Shown here in pieces: positions 51,998 to 64,000 of a stretch of DNA of 64,000 bases; position 1 is the first letter of the stretch; each line of letters opens with the position of its first letter. Below the pieces are notes generated by a model. The model worked only from the letters and a program-made list of their open reading frames with translations. It did no database searches and had not been told where the DNA came from. The translations under genes were made by a program, and so were the position numbers. Origin of the DNA: Undaria pinnatifida (Eukaryota; Sar; Phaeophyceae; Laminariales; Alariaceae); NCBI GenBank assembly GCA_012845835.1, contig JABAKD010000028.1, positions 5,552,296 through 5,616,295 of the forward strand, read 5' to 3'.

Positions 51998-54960
51998 CGA
52001 TGGTTTTGGTGTCGGTAGTGTTTTTCCCCATCGCTTCAGAGACCGGTTTGAACGATTATGTCGCCGATACCGTGCGTAGATACACTGGCTCAGACTCGGT
52101 CTATGAACGTATACCGCAAATTGGGGGTTTGGGTGGGAAGTTTGTTGTTTAGGTGTCATCGACCTTTTTTTTTTTTCCTTTCGTACAAAATGTGCGGTTG
52201 CAGCAGGTGCGTTTGTCGACAAGCACACGCAGTGCGCTTCATAAGTCTACTTGCGGGGATAGCCAGCGAAGGGAGCTGTTTATGGTTTAGGATTCACCAC
52301 CATTGTGGCGATTCACATGGAACTGGGTGGGGTTGTTGGTGTTTCATGTTGGCGATCTTGCTGGCCAGATACCAGATAAACCCTATGAACAGCAATGGTG
52401 CCAGGTTTGTACCAGACGGTTGACTGCGTCCCTCTTATCTCTGTGCCTTTTGAACGCGGATGGCATAACCGTTGGCGCATCCTTCAGCGCTTTACCGCGC
52501 GCTGTGTGGTAGTGTTCTGCGTTCGATCATTCGTTTTTTTTTTAAAGATTCTGGGATGATTGTCGCAACCCTTGCATCCAGACGAAGCTTCCCTGCGTTT
52601 AGTGTACACCCTCGGGCTGCCTCGAGTTTGGTTCGGTTTAGGGATCTACATTCAAGCTTGCACTCGCTCTACTGTACGGTTAGTTCTAGACAGTTTACAC
52701 TTAAAGCAGCAGTGATGCCTCTACGAAGGACATATGTCTCGCTGAGAACGTTATCGTTTCGTGCTTTCCATCCATCGTCACGGTGCTGGTGCGTTACGGT
52801 ATTGGTTTCCGGCAGTTTGTTGGCTCGACTCAGTACGGAGTCATCTATTTACAATCAGGAGCGGCATCTTTCTCTTTGGCATGTGCACCGTGTAATCCAT
52901 GTCTGTTTTCTGGTTTTGATTGTGACGCCCAAACCTCGTGCAGGGACAACACTCGCTCGGCGGCATGGAACTGTACGCCCTCGAAGACGACGCCTTTGGT
53001 TTAACGTTTCACAAAATCGGACAGATGACAATCTAGACCAGGTAGATGCTATATTTTCCTCGCTTAGATCTCGCCCTCGTTGTGACGTTCTCCGCTCGGT
53101 AGAAGTCGACGTCAGCCTTGCAACTTATACTCGTGCCTGTTTCTTTGGGTTCTGTTAAGCAGAAACTCCAAGTGTGCCCGGTCCAACCTAAATAATGAAG
53201 CAGTACGGGGAGCAGCACGCGAACACGTTGTTGACGTTGCGTTCCAGCAAACACATACCTGGTGCAAATCAAACAAATTAGAATATGTACTGAATTATAA
53301 CCGAGTGCGGTTCTTCCTCGTTCATCGGAGGAACCAGAAATCGGTACAGCAACGCATCGCACAACAGCAAGGTTTTCAGAGTACAGGGTAATCGTCTTGT
53401 AGCTCCATTGGTTCATCCCGGATATTGGTGGAGATGCCATGGGATAATGGGATACGATCACCCTGTCTGCACTCTTTCAATTTTCAATTTAAATTTTAAG
53501 CTTTGATTAAAAAACTTCTCCCCCCAGCCAAGATGTCTACTGGCGGCAGGTTAGGGGTGTGGTGACGGACGGACTTTTTCGGGAAAGTTAGTCTGACGGA
53601 CGCGTGCTACTATCGGCACTACCAGGTTATAGTGTGGAACACGTCGGCCGCACACCCGTGGTTGATGCCCGTTTCTTGTTGACTGATCGTGGATATAGTT
53701 GGGCCCAGAGCTACTCGTATGACGAGCAGGACATGTGCATGTACGTGCGAACGTACGGATCATAGACTCGCTTACTTCAATGCCGGTGCCTTCGGAGGTC
53801 GCCCTCGGTAGTTTTGTGACCTCTCAGACTACTTTCGGTTCTTAATTGCCGACGCGGAAAGGATGTTTTCCGGATCAATCCGTGGCCTGCCCCCGCTCTT
53901 TGCTCGTTTTCGTTTTTTGTTTTTGAGCCTGCTTTTTCTGCGCACACCCCGCGAAGCGAAGGCCCAAACGAAGCTACGATAGGCACAACAGTATCTACGC
54001 ACCGCAAGCACCACAGAACAGCCTGCAATCGGCCGTGCACAGAGCAGCAAATTACATACAGCAGCACGTTCGTGACGACCAGACATCAGAGTGCGACAAC
54101 ACAAGCGAGCAGACAAGAAGAAGTGTGCCCGAGATACAGCCACCATGCACGCGTAGATCATGGTTCCTTTTCCATTCTTTGCTGTTTTTCTTTACCAACA
54201 ACTAAATATTTTCAGGCTGGCTTAGGAACCCCCCCCATTTTTTTTCTCCCCAGCGAATGCCGCTCGCAATATCCACTCAAAGGGTGAATATTCGGTATTA
54301 TACTAACCCCATGACGAAAGGAAGCGGAGGGTGACGTGGCCAATTTTGTTTTTAACGGCCCCTGGCTGTCTGTATGTAGGAGGAGCAACACTCGTATCGA
54401 CCGATGACAGACCTTTAGTCTATATTCTTCAATAATATTCACGCTTGTCCAAGCGGAGGCAAGATTTTTTTTGCGCCATATTTTGCACAAACCGGTTGGA
54501 GGTGCTCCAAGGCATGTCTGTAGAAATTTCCGCGCGAAAAAACGAAGATCTGACCTGCCTGTGTTCAACATTATTATGCAGAATCTAGCGAAAAAATTGG
54601 ATCCTAAACTAAAAACCAAGTAATTTGAAGGAAATAACGATTCTTACTCGTTTTTACGCGCAAAATTCCAAAAGTCCAAGCCGTTTTTGAAAAATAGATC
54701 CTGAATTTCTGTACACGTACGTGTTCGACATGCCCGTCCCGAGGCCTGACCTCCCGTTCTTTTTTTTTTCTCGCCGAAAAAAAATGGCCCAAGGTGGGCC
54801 ACATTTTCCAAAAATTTTTTAACAACTGACGAAAATTCAGACCCCCCCCATAAAAACCCCGACAAGTGAGGTCTTCGCAATGAATGGCACATATGTACAT
54901 GGAAGACGTTTGTTTGCAAAATATCACGGTCTGAATCGAAATAAACGGCGTGGACATTCG
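51998..54960. other. 3' flank of ATM, no gene recognised
   Basis: It presumably starts with the ATM 3' untranslated region, but I see no clear AATAAA near the stop. A family C-like terminus (GACGCGTGCTACTATCGG) lies near 53598. The rest is unassigned. Confidence 0.5.
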
Positions 54961-54989
54961 CCCGGGAGTAGTAGTTTTTTTTTTTCTCA

Positions 54990-55075
54990 ACCCCTTTATA
55001 GCCCCCGAACTACTCCCTATACTAAATCCAAGTAATTTTGTCCCCCAACAGGGGTTTCCAGTTGTAAAGGGGTTA
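54990..55075 (+). repeat. Second copy of the short repeat at 16100
   Basis: CCTATACTAAATCCAAGTAA and TTTCCAGTTGTAAAGGGG match 16118-16170. Confidence 0.4.
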
Positions 55076-56960
55076 ACGTAAACCAGCCTGTATTATTTCC
55101 CAAGTACCGCTGACACTCAGTGCCGTGACGGACGCCGTCTAGACATATGCTACTGTTTTTAGTATAGGATGTCTTAAGGGAGTACATCACATATTCTTTG
55201 TACACACGTACATTTTGTTTATTATTTTTTGAAGCTGTCATCTTTCAAATTGATAGCCAGAAGGACCAATGAGCAGCTTCTTCTTGAGACAAAGGGATAT
55301 TTTGCTGAAGCATGGCGACGGTGATCTTGGTATTTTCAAGTCGCCAGTTTTACCTACAACCAATCATGGACTTCTGTTCGGGCTGCACATTAGTTATAGT
55401 TTTCCCATGGTATATGTCATATACGTTGTACACCGCGTGACTCAAGCGCGAGATGTATGTATTAGCGGCCTGCCGTTGACCGTTGAGTTTGGTGTTGTGA
55501 CCAGCGGTATATGCCGGAAACCAATTGCCTGGCTTTTCTTACCAGGTAGTATGCATAAAATCGCTACCTGGTATGATACCGAAGGACGTTGGTCGGTAAA
55601 TGCGTCTATCAAGCAATACAAATAAATACATGTAGCTTTCCCTTTTCTCCCGCCGACCACTTTGGTCGCACTTAACTCGTCCCTTTAAAGTGCTTCATCA
55701 GACATTTATTTCAGGAAGGAGTTGCCGCACGCAAACATTCTTCAGGGTGCTCGCACCGTTCGTTTCGTGATTGAAATGGTGGCATTTCGTTGGTTTACCC
55801 AGTGTATGTGCTCGTTTGGATGTATGTGCGTTGTGGACGTTCTGTGATTGGGGCGAAGTTGCGATTCGTCTTGTACCCTACGAACTTCAGTTACTTGTGG
55901 ATTTGACCCGCTAATAATGGACCCGAGAGGTCGATGTGTTCGCGCGGAACACTTTCGATAGTCTATAGGCACGGCTGAGCCGATAGCGAGCTGCGAATAG
56001 CTCGGCTTCCGGGGTTGCTTACATGAGATTGGTCGCATCCTTACCCTTTCGTACATGGGTGATATACGTTTACTCGCCCGAACGCTCTAAGCACAGCAGT
56101 GAACGGCTTTCGCATACTCAAATCTCGACCAAGGTTCGCCGTCATCTCAGATGCCTGTGCGAGCCCCTTGTGCCGTCGCTGTGGAAGAAGTCCCTACCCA
56201 CACCTGTCTCGTCCTTATATCCGCCCTCACGCGGGTTTCCCGCAATTCCTTTAGCGTCCTACTATCCGTGGCGAGGTACCACGTGCTTGGATCGGCACCA
56301 TAGACATGTCTTGCTGCCAGCGGAGGAGACTGCTTGTCGATCATACAATGGCAAGGAAAAAGTCTACGATCACGCGCACGAGGGCGGGGCGGTTGCGAAT
56401 ATATTCGAAGAATTCTGCAGGAAAATCTTGTGCATGGCGAGTTGGAACTTTATAATGAGTTCAGTGAGTAACAAAATACAAGGTTGTTTATCAGCCCACG
56501 AACCACTCGACACAAAAGCTGGTCACAAACTAGCGACTTTACGAGCATTCATGTATCCAGATACAGTACAACCGAACGGCATCTGTATATTAGTCGGCGT
56601 CCGGGGAGTAGATATCGCCAAAACAACCCGCACGGTTACTACATACAATACCTGGCATTATTTGCGGGGACACAGAGATTAAACGTAGCTAATAAACGAT
56701 GAGATTGAATTATGCTTTAATGCCAACAGCACTGCCCCCCCACACCGCCCTTCAAGCACAATTCCAACCCGTTGTCGTGTTCTCGCTCGGTCCAGGAATT
56801 GACCAACCCACACGAGCAGTTTACGGGGTTCTTCGCATCCTGGATCAGGGTCTTTGACCCGTGTCCCCGCAGGAGGTTAACGTCGGTAGCGCGATGCAAC
56901 ATTGAGAACTTCGATGCTTGACAAAGGAGGATCCTCCTTGTCTTGAGGTATAGACTAGTC
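55076..56960. other. Unassigned stretch
   Basis: Long open frames exist at 55269-55625 and 56023-56682 (+), but neither has a composition or motif that I can tie to a protein family. GTTCAGTGAGTAAC near 56458 looks like a splice donor but has no supporting partner. Confidence 0.4.
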
Positions 56961-56962
56961 TA

Positions 56963-57290
56963 GTGCTACCAGAGTTGTTTTTTTTCTTCACACTTTTACT
57001 TTCCAGCTTCTGGACAAGCCGTGGTCACACAGGTGTCGTCCCATCTCCCCCTCGGTTCTTGCCTTCAATTTTTATCGCGCATAGGGTTCAGCAATCCCAC
57101 TGCTCGTCGATTTTTCATCGGAGTGTTGCTAACTCACGCTCTCGCGCTTTCCGCAAGTCATTTTGTGCACAAGAAAAAGTCCCCACGAACTTATACGAGT
57201 ATGCACCCGGCGAGGCTCGAACTCTCGAAACTGACCTATTATACCAGGCTCGAGGATTGATACGCCACCGGGGGCGACCGGAGAGAAATA
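56963..57290 (-). mobile_element. tRNA-headed SINE (family B), - strand
   Basis: The complement of the element at 59450: CTTCTGGACAAGCCGTGGTC, TCAGCAATCCCACTGCTCGT, then GGCTCGAACTC (B-box complement) and GATACGCCACCGGGGGCGAC at the head. The A-rich tail appears as a T run at 56978-56988. Confidence 0.8.
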
Positions 57291-59445
57291 TACAGCACCA
57301 CGGCGGAAACGTCCGTTTGAGGGGCAATCATCATGCCCCTAAATATGAACACGTCTTCTGTATAGATGAAAATCCTCATTCGCTGCATGTACGATTGCCC
57401 CGGAAATGCAACAACGCAGGCAGAGAAGACGTTTGGAACGTGGTGGGTAACACTACAGGAACGACACCAACGTTCCACGATGTGCAGCCCCCTGAGCACC
57501 AAACGACGGGGAAGCACCAGCGCGACCGCCAGTACATTACCCGTGCTTGATACTGCAAGGTCAATCCATAGTCGTACCGCTTATTTCCAATTTCCTTTAA
57601 GATGCGTGCAATCAACCGCCGCTCTCTTTCTAAACAGCGAGTTGAGTCGTGTTACGGTATAGTCTAGCCCCCCCAACATTTCTTTAACGAAAGGGCCGAT
57701 TTCGAAGCCATCTCCCGCACGTATCTCCCGGAATACGTTGCCCCTTGACACCCCGACGTCATCGCTCGATAGACCTTTGCACACGAGAAAATATATGGAT
57801 ACTTTTTTTTCAATAGTATCCTTCCTCGTGTCGAGCAGCCATGAAACATTCGTTAGAGAAAATCACTGGTTTTGCGGGGGGCTATCGTAGAATCAGTCAG
57901 TTGCTACTTCTTCCTTGCGCCTCTTGCCCCCCCCTGCCTCTTAATCCCTATTGTGCTCCACGACTTTTCACCCCCGGCGACACTTTGTCGCCGCCCCCGT
58001 TTTTTTTACGTTAGTTGGTATGTGGTATGACCCCACACAGAGATTCAAACAGCCGAACTGTTGCGGACGACGACAAGGGCATGCTGGCATTCATTCACGA
58101 CACGCGTTTCCGTCGGGAGATTGGGATCACTAAATGCATATGTTCTGGCGCTACTACAGGCCCTGCAGGGGAGAACGCCCGGACGTATTCTCCCTAGTGA
58201 CCAAGCCCCCTAGCAATCACGTGGAGAGGAATAAAGTTGGAGACCATTATCCCGAAAATATTCTTCCTTTGCCTCTAGACTAAGTGTTACATTTCAGAGT
58301 GGAACAGCAACCTGACGAGGGTGCTGACAGATGACCTAACTAACGCGCTTCGACGTCTCCAGGTAGCTTGATTTAGCCTACGAAGTTACCATCGGACCTG
58401 GCGTTACCGCATCACCTCCCGGTCTTCGTTGGATTGGATTCGTTTGGCCTCAAGCCTGAGGTGTTGGTGTGGAGAACGACCGGACGCGGTTTAAGAGACC
58501 ATTTTGCGCGTTCCGATGTCTTTGGGGGGCATATGAAATGGCCACATCTGGCCTGGCATAACCGTATTGCCCTACGGTTATATATATGCTACGACGGTCT
58601 GGCGCGGTCATGTGTAAGACAAGAATATGTCAACCGTGCTAAGGTTATTATTGTAGGGGGTTCTATCATCACAATAATAATGTTGCGACAAGAAGAGGGT
58701 GTTCCCACAAAGGAGGGACGTTGTCATGGAGGTGCAGCACGATGTCAAGAGGTCGGCGCAAAGGGCGATTCATGACCTGTCTTCAGAAAAGGGTACAAAA
58801 TTGCCGGCGACATTTCGCCGAGGTACGAAGCCCACCCAACGCGCCCCGCCGGGTACCAGTGTATATCGTGAATGAGAGAATACGTCGCCGCACGCGTTCA
58901 ATATTTCTTGTGACGGGTGTTGGAACACAAATTCACTCCTCCACTTTCTCCGGCTGTGGAATCGAAATCAAAACGTCTACCTGCACACGACGAGTTCTGC
59001 TTCTCCTTCATGATGTGGGTTACCTGAACCCGGACATGGCTTGGTCGACGCGCCTATCCGCACGCGCGGGCGCATCCTTAGCGGAAGTGGCCATGACCGG
59101 TCGAATAATGCGACTCTGCACCGCCAAGTGGCGGCGTCTGCTGACGTATACATATCGTCTAGACCTAGCATCACGTGTACAACAAACTCCTAAAGTATAC
59201 ATTTATGCGACCTTGAAATGTCGGAACCCATCCCTCCCCCCGCCCGCCTCAAAAAACCGGCCCTACCCCCACCGGTTATACGACTTACAGGATACACAAG
59301 AAAAGCGATGCATTCCAAAGCCGTCAGATTTTGTCCCCATCAAAAACGGGTTAAATACGTAGTTTCCGTGCACCCTGTGGTTGATCAGCATCACCTTGTT
59401 GGCCCCGGTACAAGCTAGTTTTAAGGGGAATCGCCGACCTATATC
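57291..59445. other. Unassigned stretch with one exon-like segment
   Basis: Nothing firm. At 58297-58362, TTACATTTCAG is followed by a short open segment (WNSNLTRVLTDDLTNALRRL, then Q) and CAG|GTAGCT, which looks like an isolated exon. I could not find partner exons. Confidence 0.3.
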
Positions 59446-59449
59446 CTTG

Positions 59450-59769
59450 CCGGTCGCCCCGGTGGCGTATCAGGTTATCCTCGAGCCTGGTATAGGTCAG
59501 TTTCGTGAGTTCGAGCCCCGCCGAGTGCATACTCGTAAAAATTCGTAGGGACTTTTTCTAGTAGTGCACAAATTGACTTGCGGAAAGCGCGAAAGCGTGG
59601 GTTAGCAACTAACACTCGATGAGAAATCGACGAGCAGTGGGATTGCTGAACTCTATGCGCGATAAAAGTTGGAGGCAAGAACCGAGGGGGAGAAGGGACG
59701 ACACCTGTGAGACCACGGCTTGTCCAGAAGCTGGAAAGTCAAAGTGTGAGAGAAAAAACAAAAACAACA
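59450..59769 (+). mobile_element. tRNA-headed SINE (family B), boundaries set by an empty-site paralogue
   Basis: It begins CCGGTCGCCCCGGTGGCG with A-box-like TGGCGTATCAGG and B-box-like GAGTTCGAGCC, and ends in an A-rich AGAGAAAAAACAAAAACAAC tail. Flanks CGCCGACCTATATCCTT and GGCCACACACCC..CGCGATCGGAG are adjacent at 60498-60560 without the insert. Confidence 0.85.
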
Positions 59770-59784
59770 GGCCACACACCCAGT

Positions 59785-60610
59785 AATACACGCGATCGGA
59801 GCAACAACACAGCTTGCAAATACGAGTTTCAACAGAAACTTCCGATTTCACATCTAGAGTGGGTTATGTATAATTGATACTATATACCAGGTAGTAAGAA
59901 CGACACACGTACACAGGTTGGTTGGACAACAGATCAGGTAAGTTTGGTCTTTAAAATGTCGTGTGTAGACTATGGCTTCTGCTGCTTCGTGCGTCGCCAC
60001 ATAAATCGGTGTTTGAATTTCCCGCTCAGAGGAAGAGCACAAACGGCTGGCTTGGTTGACCAACTCACCGTCTCTCTCGTGTCTGAACCCGTCATCAGCA
60101 AGGGGCTCCCGACATGCTCGCGTCCGGCGAGGGTTTGCTCGCCTACACGGAACGAGTTCCCCCCCAATGATACTACTGTCAGGTGCGTACGATTTCTCTA
60201 TCATTATAGTCTAATCTAACCCCACTCCCCAATGAAGACATGCCTAATTCCCTTCCACCACAATAAACACCGTTTTGTTCGTTACTGCCTGCATTCGAGT
60301 TATTCTTGTAGTTACTGAAATTCGTAACCTCAGCCCAACAAAATGCTAGGACAGGGGATAAGAGCGGTAACACTGCTGTATTATTAAGCCGGGTACGCTA
60401 CTCTATAATACGCGTATGCGAAACCAGGTTAGAAATGACTCGGTCGAGTGAAGTTCTTCCTCGGTTATCGGAACAGTAGAAATATTACGTTTTACATAAA
60501 GTCGCCGACCTATATCCTTAATGAGGACACACAACTCGTAATGCGCGCGATCGGAGTATCACACACAGCTTGCAAATATGAGTTTCGACGAAATCTTCGA
60601 TCTCACAGCT
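59785..60610 (+). repeat. Diverged duplicated segment (filled and empty SINE site)
   Basis: 59790-59855 (CGCGATCGGAGCAAC, AGCTTGCAAATACGAGTTTC) recurs at 60543-60610 (GCGCGATCGGAGTATC, AGCTTGCAAATATGAGTTTC). With the left flank (59431 and 60498) this shows an older duplication. Unannotated DNA lies between the copies. Confidence 0.65.
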
Positions 60611-61530
60611 GGAGTGTATTTTCAATTTTTATAATAAAGTGGCCCCGGCTCTCGTATTTTCGCTCTTGCCGCTATCTCCATTTGAAACAGAGCATTCTAT
60701 TGCTCCGTGCACAATACGCGTACACCGGTCTTTTCGCTCTCCTGCCGCTGGCATTAGCAACGCACCATTTTTGAGTTGGTCCACACACATTACGCAATGC
60801 CGATGTTTTCGCTCTCTTGCCTGCGTGCTTGCATTTTAATGGCAGCAATACTTTCGTCGGAAGAACCTTAAAATCGTTCGTTCACTGAGTCATCCCACGG
60901 TAGGGGTCGCAGTTGTAAGATTGCGCCAAAAAGTCCCTGGGCGATAGAGTTCCTCATGTGAGGAACTGCCGGCCAATGAAGTAATTTCACGAGTACAATG
61001 TATTTTTGGACTGAGGCATGGAAGCTTTGTCGGGTTGCGCGAACGAATGCCTTCGAAGTCATTTTTCGGGTGAGATTTTGAGTTTCCCTGATTCATGTGA
61101 GGAGCTCAGGGACTGATCGATCATGCTGCAACCCTACCGTGGGATAGCTCCACGCGTGATTGCTCACTCACTTAATCATCGTTTCAAAGTTGTCATCGTT
61201 GAAGAGTTTCAGACACACCACCCACGCAAAATCATGAAAAAAAATACCAGGTAGGTGCAAAGTACCATTACGAAGCAGGGTACGACGAGCACTACACCAG
61301 AGATCGCTACCGACAACAACATCAACAACACGAGAGCGTTAGACCTACAGACTAGTTTAATGTTATAAAACACGTGGCTTGCGATTACAGCTCGACTTTG
61401 ACTTTCGTTTCTGGTGAACGTTTTGTACTATTTTCAGTATTATAATAGACAAATAGTAGTACGACGAGCACCGGGCCAGATACCACTGCGGCATCTGCGC
61501 GTCAGAACGCGCGCGCAGTAGTTGCAACCG
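60611..61530. other. Unassigned stretch
   Basis: No gene, repeat or motif recognised. Confidence 0.5.
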
Positions 61531-61537
61531 GTGCATA

Positions 61538-61558
61538 GTAGTAGTAGTAGTAGACTAG

Positions 61559-61602
<44 letters not shown>

Positions 61603-61608
61603 ATTGTT

Positions 61609-61643
<35 letters not shown>

Positions 61644-61690
61644 AGTTGTAGTTGTTGTTGTTGTTATTGTTGCTGCTGCTGCTGCTCTCA
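61538..61690 (+). repeat. (GTT)n with short (TAG)n and (GCT)n
   Basis: Short AGT/TAG trinucleotides, then about 36 GTT units with ATT and AGT variants, then GCT units. Apparent poly-Val and poly-Thr frames are artefacts. Confidence 0.95.
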
Positions 61691-62800
61691 GATCAAGCAT
61701 ATCCAAGTCCGTGCTCACAGGACAGGCTCCAGTCACTCTGGAGTGGAGGGGTACCCCTGGGCAAAATACACAAACCAAAAGTGGCACACGCATAGACTAT
61801 ATCATAGTTGACGCAATTCATGTGTAATGGAGTGCCCTCCGTACGTAGAAGGATAGCTTATAGACTCGACGTGAAACCGTGCCATGGTTGTGGTGAAACC
61901 ACGTAGTATTAGATGTCACATTCACGCCAGGGCCACCATAGTTGGACGATATGTAGGTGACGATGATGGGATAAGCAGGACGCCCCTCATCTCGCTACCC
62001 TACCCTACCCAGCTTTACTCTGCGCTACCCTGCAGCCCTGGTATGTCTGTCTTTCAGAGTTCAATGTAGAGGGAATTATTACATAAAACGTTTTTGAGTC
62101 TATCCAGCGAGCCATGAGGAGAGACCAACCAAAGACACCGGAACGCATGAGGAGCACGCTTCCCAACACCGACCAATCACGCATCCTGCACTCGGAGTAC
62201 TATTAACAATACTACACATCATGCCTCCGCCAGAAAAAAATGTAAGAGGAAATCGGGAGTCAGACTACGATGTGCCACGTTCATACTGGTGCATACGTCT
62301 CACTACTCGCGCCTGAAAAACCGACTACACCGCTTGCCACCCGGAAAAGACTTCCACGTATACATTACACGTAGTATCTATCACTACGCATACGCACGTC
62401 AGACTCAAGTCCATTGGAAAAAACGAAGAAATGGAAAGAAAGAAAATAATGGAACACGAAAACGAAAACGAAAAAGAAAAGGAAACAAAAGAAAACGAAC
62501 GAAGAAACACAAGAGAAAAAGAAAAAAAAGGCAAGATTAGAGGAAGCAACGAAAGGAAAGGGACACAAACAGCATGCTAAAAGACGCCAGGAACCGGCTA
62601 AAGGCGGAACTGGGCGCATAGATAGAGGGTATCAAGTGTATCAATGGCACTGGGGGGAGAACGCAACAAAAGGCGAATAAGTCAGGGCGGCCTTACGCTA
62701 GCTTGTGACGGCCGTTGGAAGCCCCACAAACTTCAAGACGATGATGGCCAATCGCGGACTTCAGTCTCTTAGACACCCCTGGCCGCTTAGATGTACCGAC
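61691..62800. other. Unassigned stretch
   Basis: A purine-rich, A-rich region at 62415-62535 (GAAAACGAAAACG type) is low complexity. No gene recognised. Confidence 0.5.
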
Positions 62801-62809
62801 GGTGGATGG

Positions 62810-63600
62810 CGCGGCCGCGGCCTTTCCGTTTCGCTCTGCAGCTCTGCATCTCTCCGCGTCATGCGATTTCTGCGTGAATGACTCTGCTCCCTCCTCTACC
62901 CGTCAACACTATCTGCCGGCCTTCTGTGCAGTCTTTCACCACCCTTCCAACTTCATTCCAAAGGCCAACATAGCCTTCTTCGGGGTGCACCATCCAGTCC
63001 TTCTCCTGCCCCCCTGAGTAGCCGTTACCCCCAACAAGCCTTCCACACATCACCCTCTGTGGCAATCGCTCCTCCCCCATACGTGCCACAAGTCCCGCGA
63101 ACAATATCCTCCGTTTGCGCACTATCGCCTCTATGCTCTCGGAAGCTGTCTTGGCAAGCGCGTCGGCGTACGATAGGGTGTGGTCGTCGCGATGCCGTTT
63201 TCGCTCTCCGAGGCATGGGAGGAGCATGGAGTGGTGAACCCGTCGTAGCCTGTCACAGTCAGGCTTGTTCGGGCTCCATGTCATGCAACTGTGGAGTAGT
63301 TGTCTCGATCACCTCGTCTTTCAGCAGCCGCACCCTCAACCGTAAGCGCACACCCGGGAGATCATAGATTTCCATCTTGTACCGCTGGAAGCACGCCCAG
63401 GCCCTCCGAAGACGCCGCGTTTTCTCGATGCCTTGGGTTCTCTGTCTGTGCTGATAGCCCCACCCAAGCACACAAACTCGATCGTCTGTTGGTATACCTG
63501 GCCGGCTGCATTGATGGTGAACGATACCTTCCCCCCAGCTTTAGTCTGCAGGCACATGATTTCCGTTGGCCTCGGAGACCGTAAACCTATTAATAGTACG
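62810..63600 (-). pseudogene. Decayed C-terminal part of a LINE reverse transcriptase ORF
   Basis: Read on the - strand, successive frames give IEFVCLGGAISTDREP (63450-63500), RRLRRAWACFQRYKMEIYDL (63345-63420), then RRVHHSMLLPCLG and VRKRRILFAGLVARMGEERL (63050-63240). The last blocks (RKRRILFAG..RMGEERLPQRV) are typical of the region after the polymerase domain in non-LTR elements. At least two frame shifts separate the blocks, so the copy is dead. It is a different part of a LINE ORF from the 8180 copy. Confidence 0.75.
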
Positions 63601-64000
63601 ATACAACGAATGCCGTACAGTAGTATTATTACAGTGGTCCCTCAATGGTGGCGTTTGAGCAGTGCCGGCTGCCTGGCAAAGCGCCTGTGTTGTTATCGTT
63701 TGGCCAGCAGGGAACCACCAGCAGTGGCAGTATAAGGAGAAGTAGTGCTGTACTGTAGTCGTCATTACGGGGCCGGTGTTTCTGGCTGGCACATAATGCA
63801 CTTCGCCGAGGCTTATTTTCATACAATTGAAACTTCAAGGCTCAAGTCTATTTTATACTCCGGAGTATGAACGGGCCGATACTGCTGCAGGTCGGATGAA
63901 ATATGCATGAAGAACGCAGGGGTAGAAAACTGTTGACGATTGCTTAGTTTTTAGCTTCGCTTTTCGGCTTCAGCCGTCAATCCTGTTACGTGCGTACCAG

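Noticed and set aside
56023-56682. 219-codon + strand frame as a gene
   Set aside because: No family motif, no supporting neighbour, and composition typical of noncoding DNA in this window.
58721-59362. 213-codon + strand frame as a gene
   Set aside because: No recognisable motif and an Arg/Ser-rich chance composition; it cannot be supported from sequence alone.

Overview
This window is eukaryotic nuclear DNA. Most of it, from about 0.2 kb to 52 kb on the + strand, is the 3' part of one very large, intron-rich gene for an ATM/Tel1-family kinase (PIKK family, DNA-damage signalling). I rebuilt 38 exons (220-51997), about 8.5 kb of coding sequence and roughly 2,840 codons, by pairing splice sites whose phases agree and by matching the residue order of animal ATM from memory. 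The match is strong and collinear from exon 16 to the stop codon: FAT region (exons 23-33), kinase domain (exons 34-38) and FATC tail (end of exon 38). Exons 1-15 are the N-terminal helical-repeat part and rest mainly on splice sites, phase and codon quality. The gene starts upstream of the window. Exons average about 220 bases and introns about 1.2 kb.

The organism is not named by the sequence. Long introns, C-rich polypyrimidine tracts, Gly/Ala/Ser-rich inserts in exons and the type of non-LTR retrotransposon remnants suggest a multicellular stramenopile such as a brown alga. This is inference.

The introns hold several repeat families that I could cross-match inside the window: (A) a SINE-like element of about 290 bp ending in oligo-C; (B) a tRNA-headed SINE of about 320 bp with an A-rich tail; (C) a MITE-like family with terminal inverted repeats; (D) LINE 3' ends that also finish in oligo-C; (F) a dispersed repeat of about 200 bp; and a hAT-like element of 1.27 kb with an 8-bp target duplication, filled with a minisatellite. 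Pentanucleotide microsatellites (GGGTT, TTCGG, GGTTT, AACCC) fill other introns.

The most unusual feature is how repeats relate to splice sites. The 3' splice site of exon 6 lies at the end of a six-copy tandem array of itself, and the last four copies share one open reading frame. The 5' splice site of exon 1 begins a degenerate array of look-alike sequences. The exon 4 donor has a second copy 150 bp downstream. C-rich retroelement tails sit just upstream of the acceptors of exons 2, 7 and 27. Three introns (7, 32, 35) appear to use GC rather than GT donors.

From 52 kb to 64 kb I see no convincing gene. That stretch holds two SINE copies (one with a matching empty-site paralogue), a (GTT)n tract, and a decayed LINE reverse-transcriptase remnant on the - strand at 62.8-63.6 kb.
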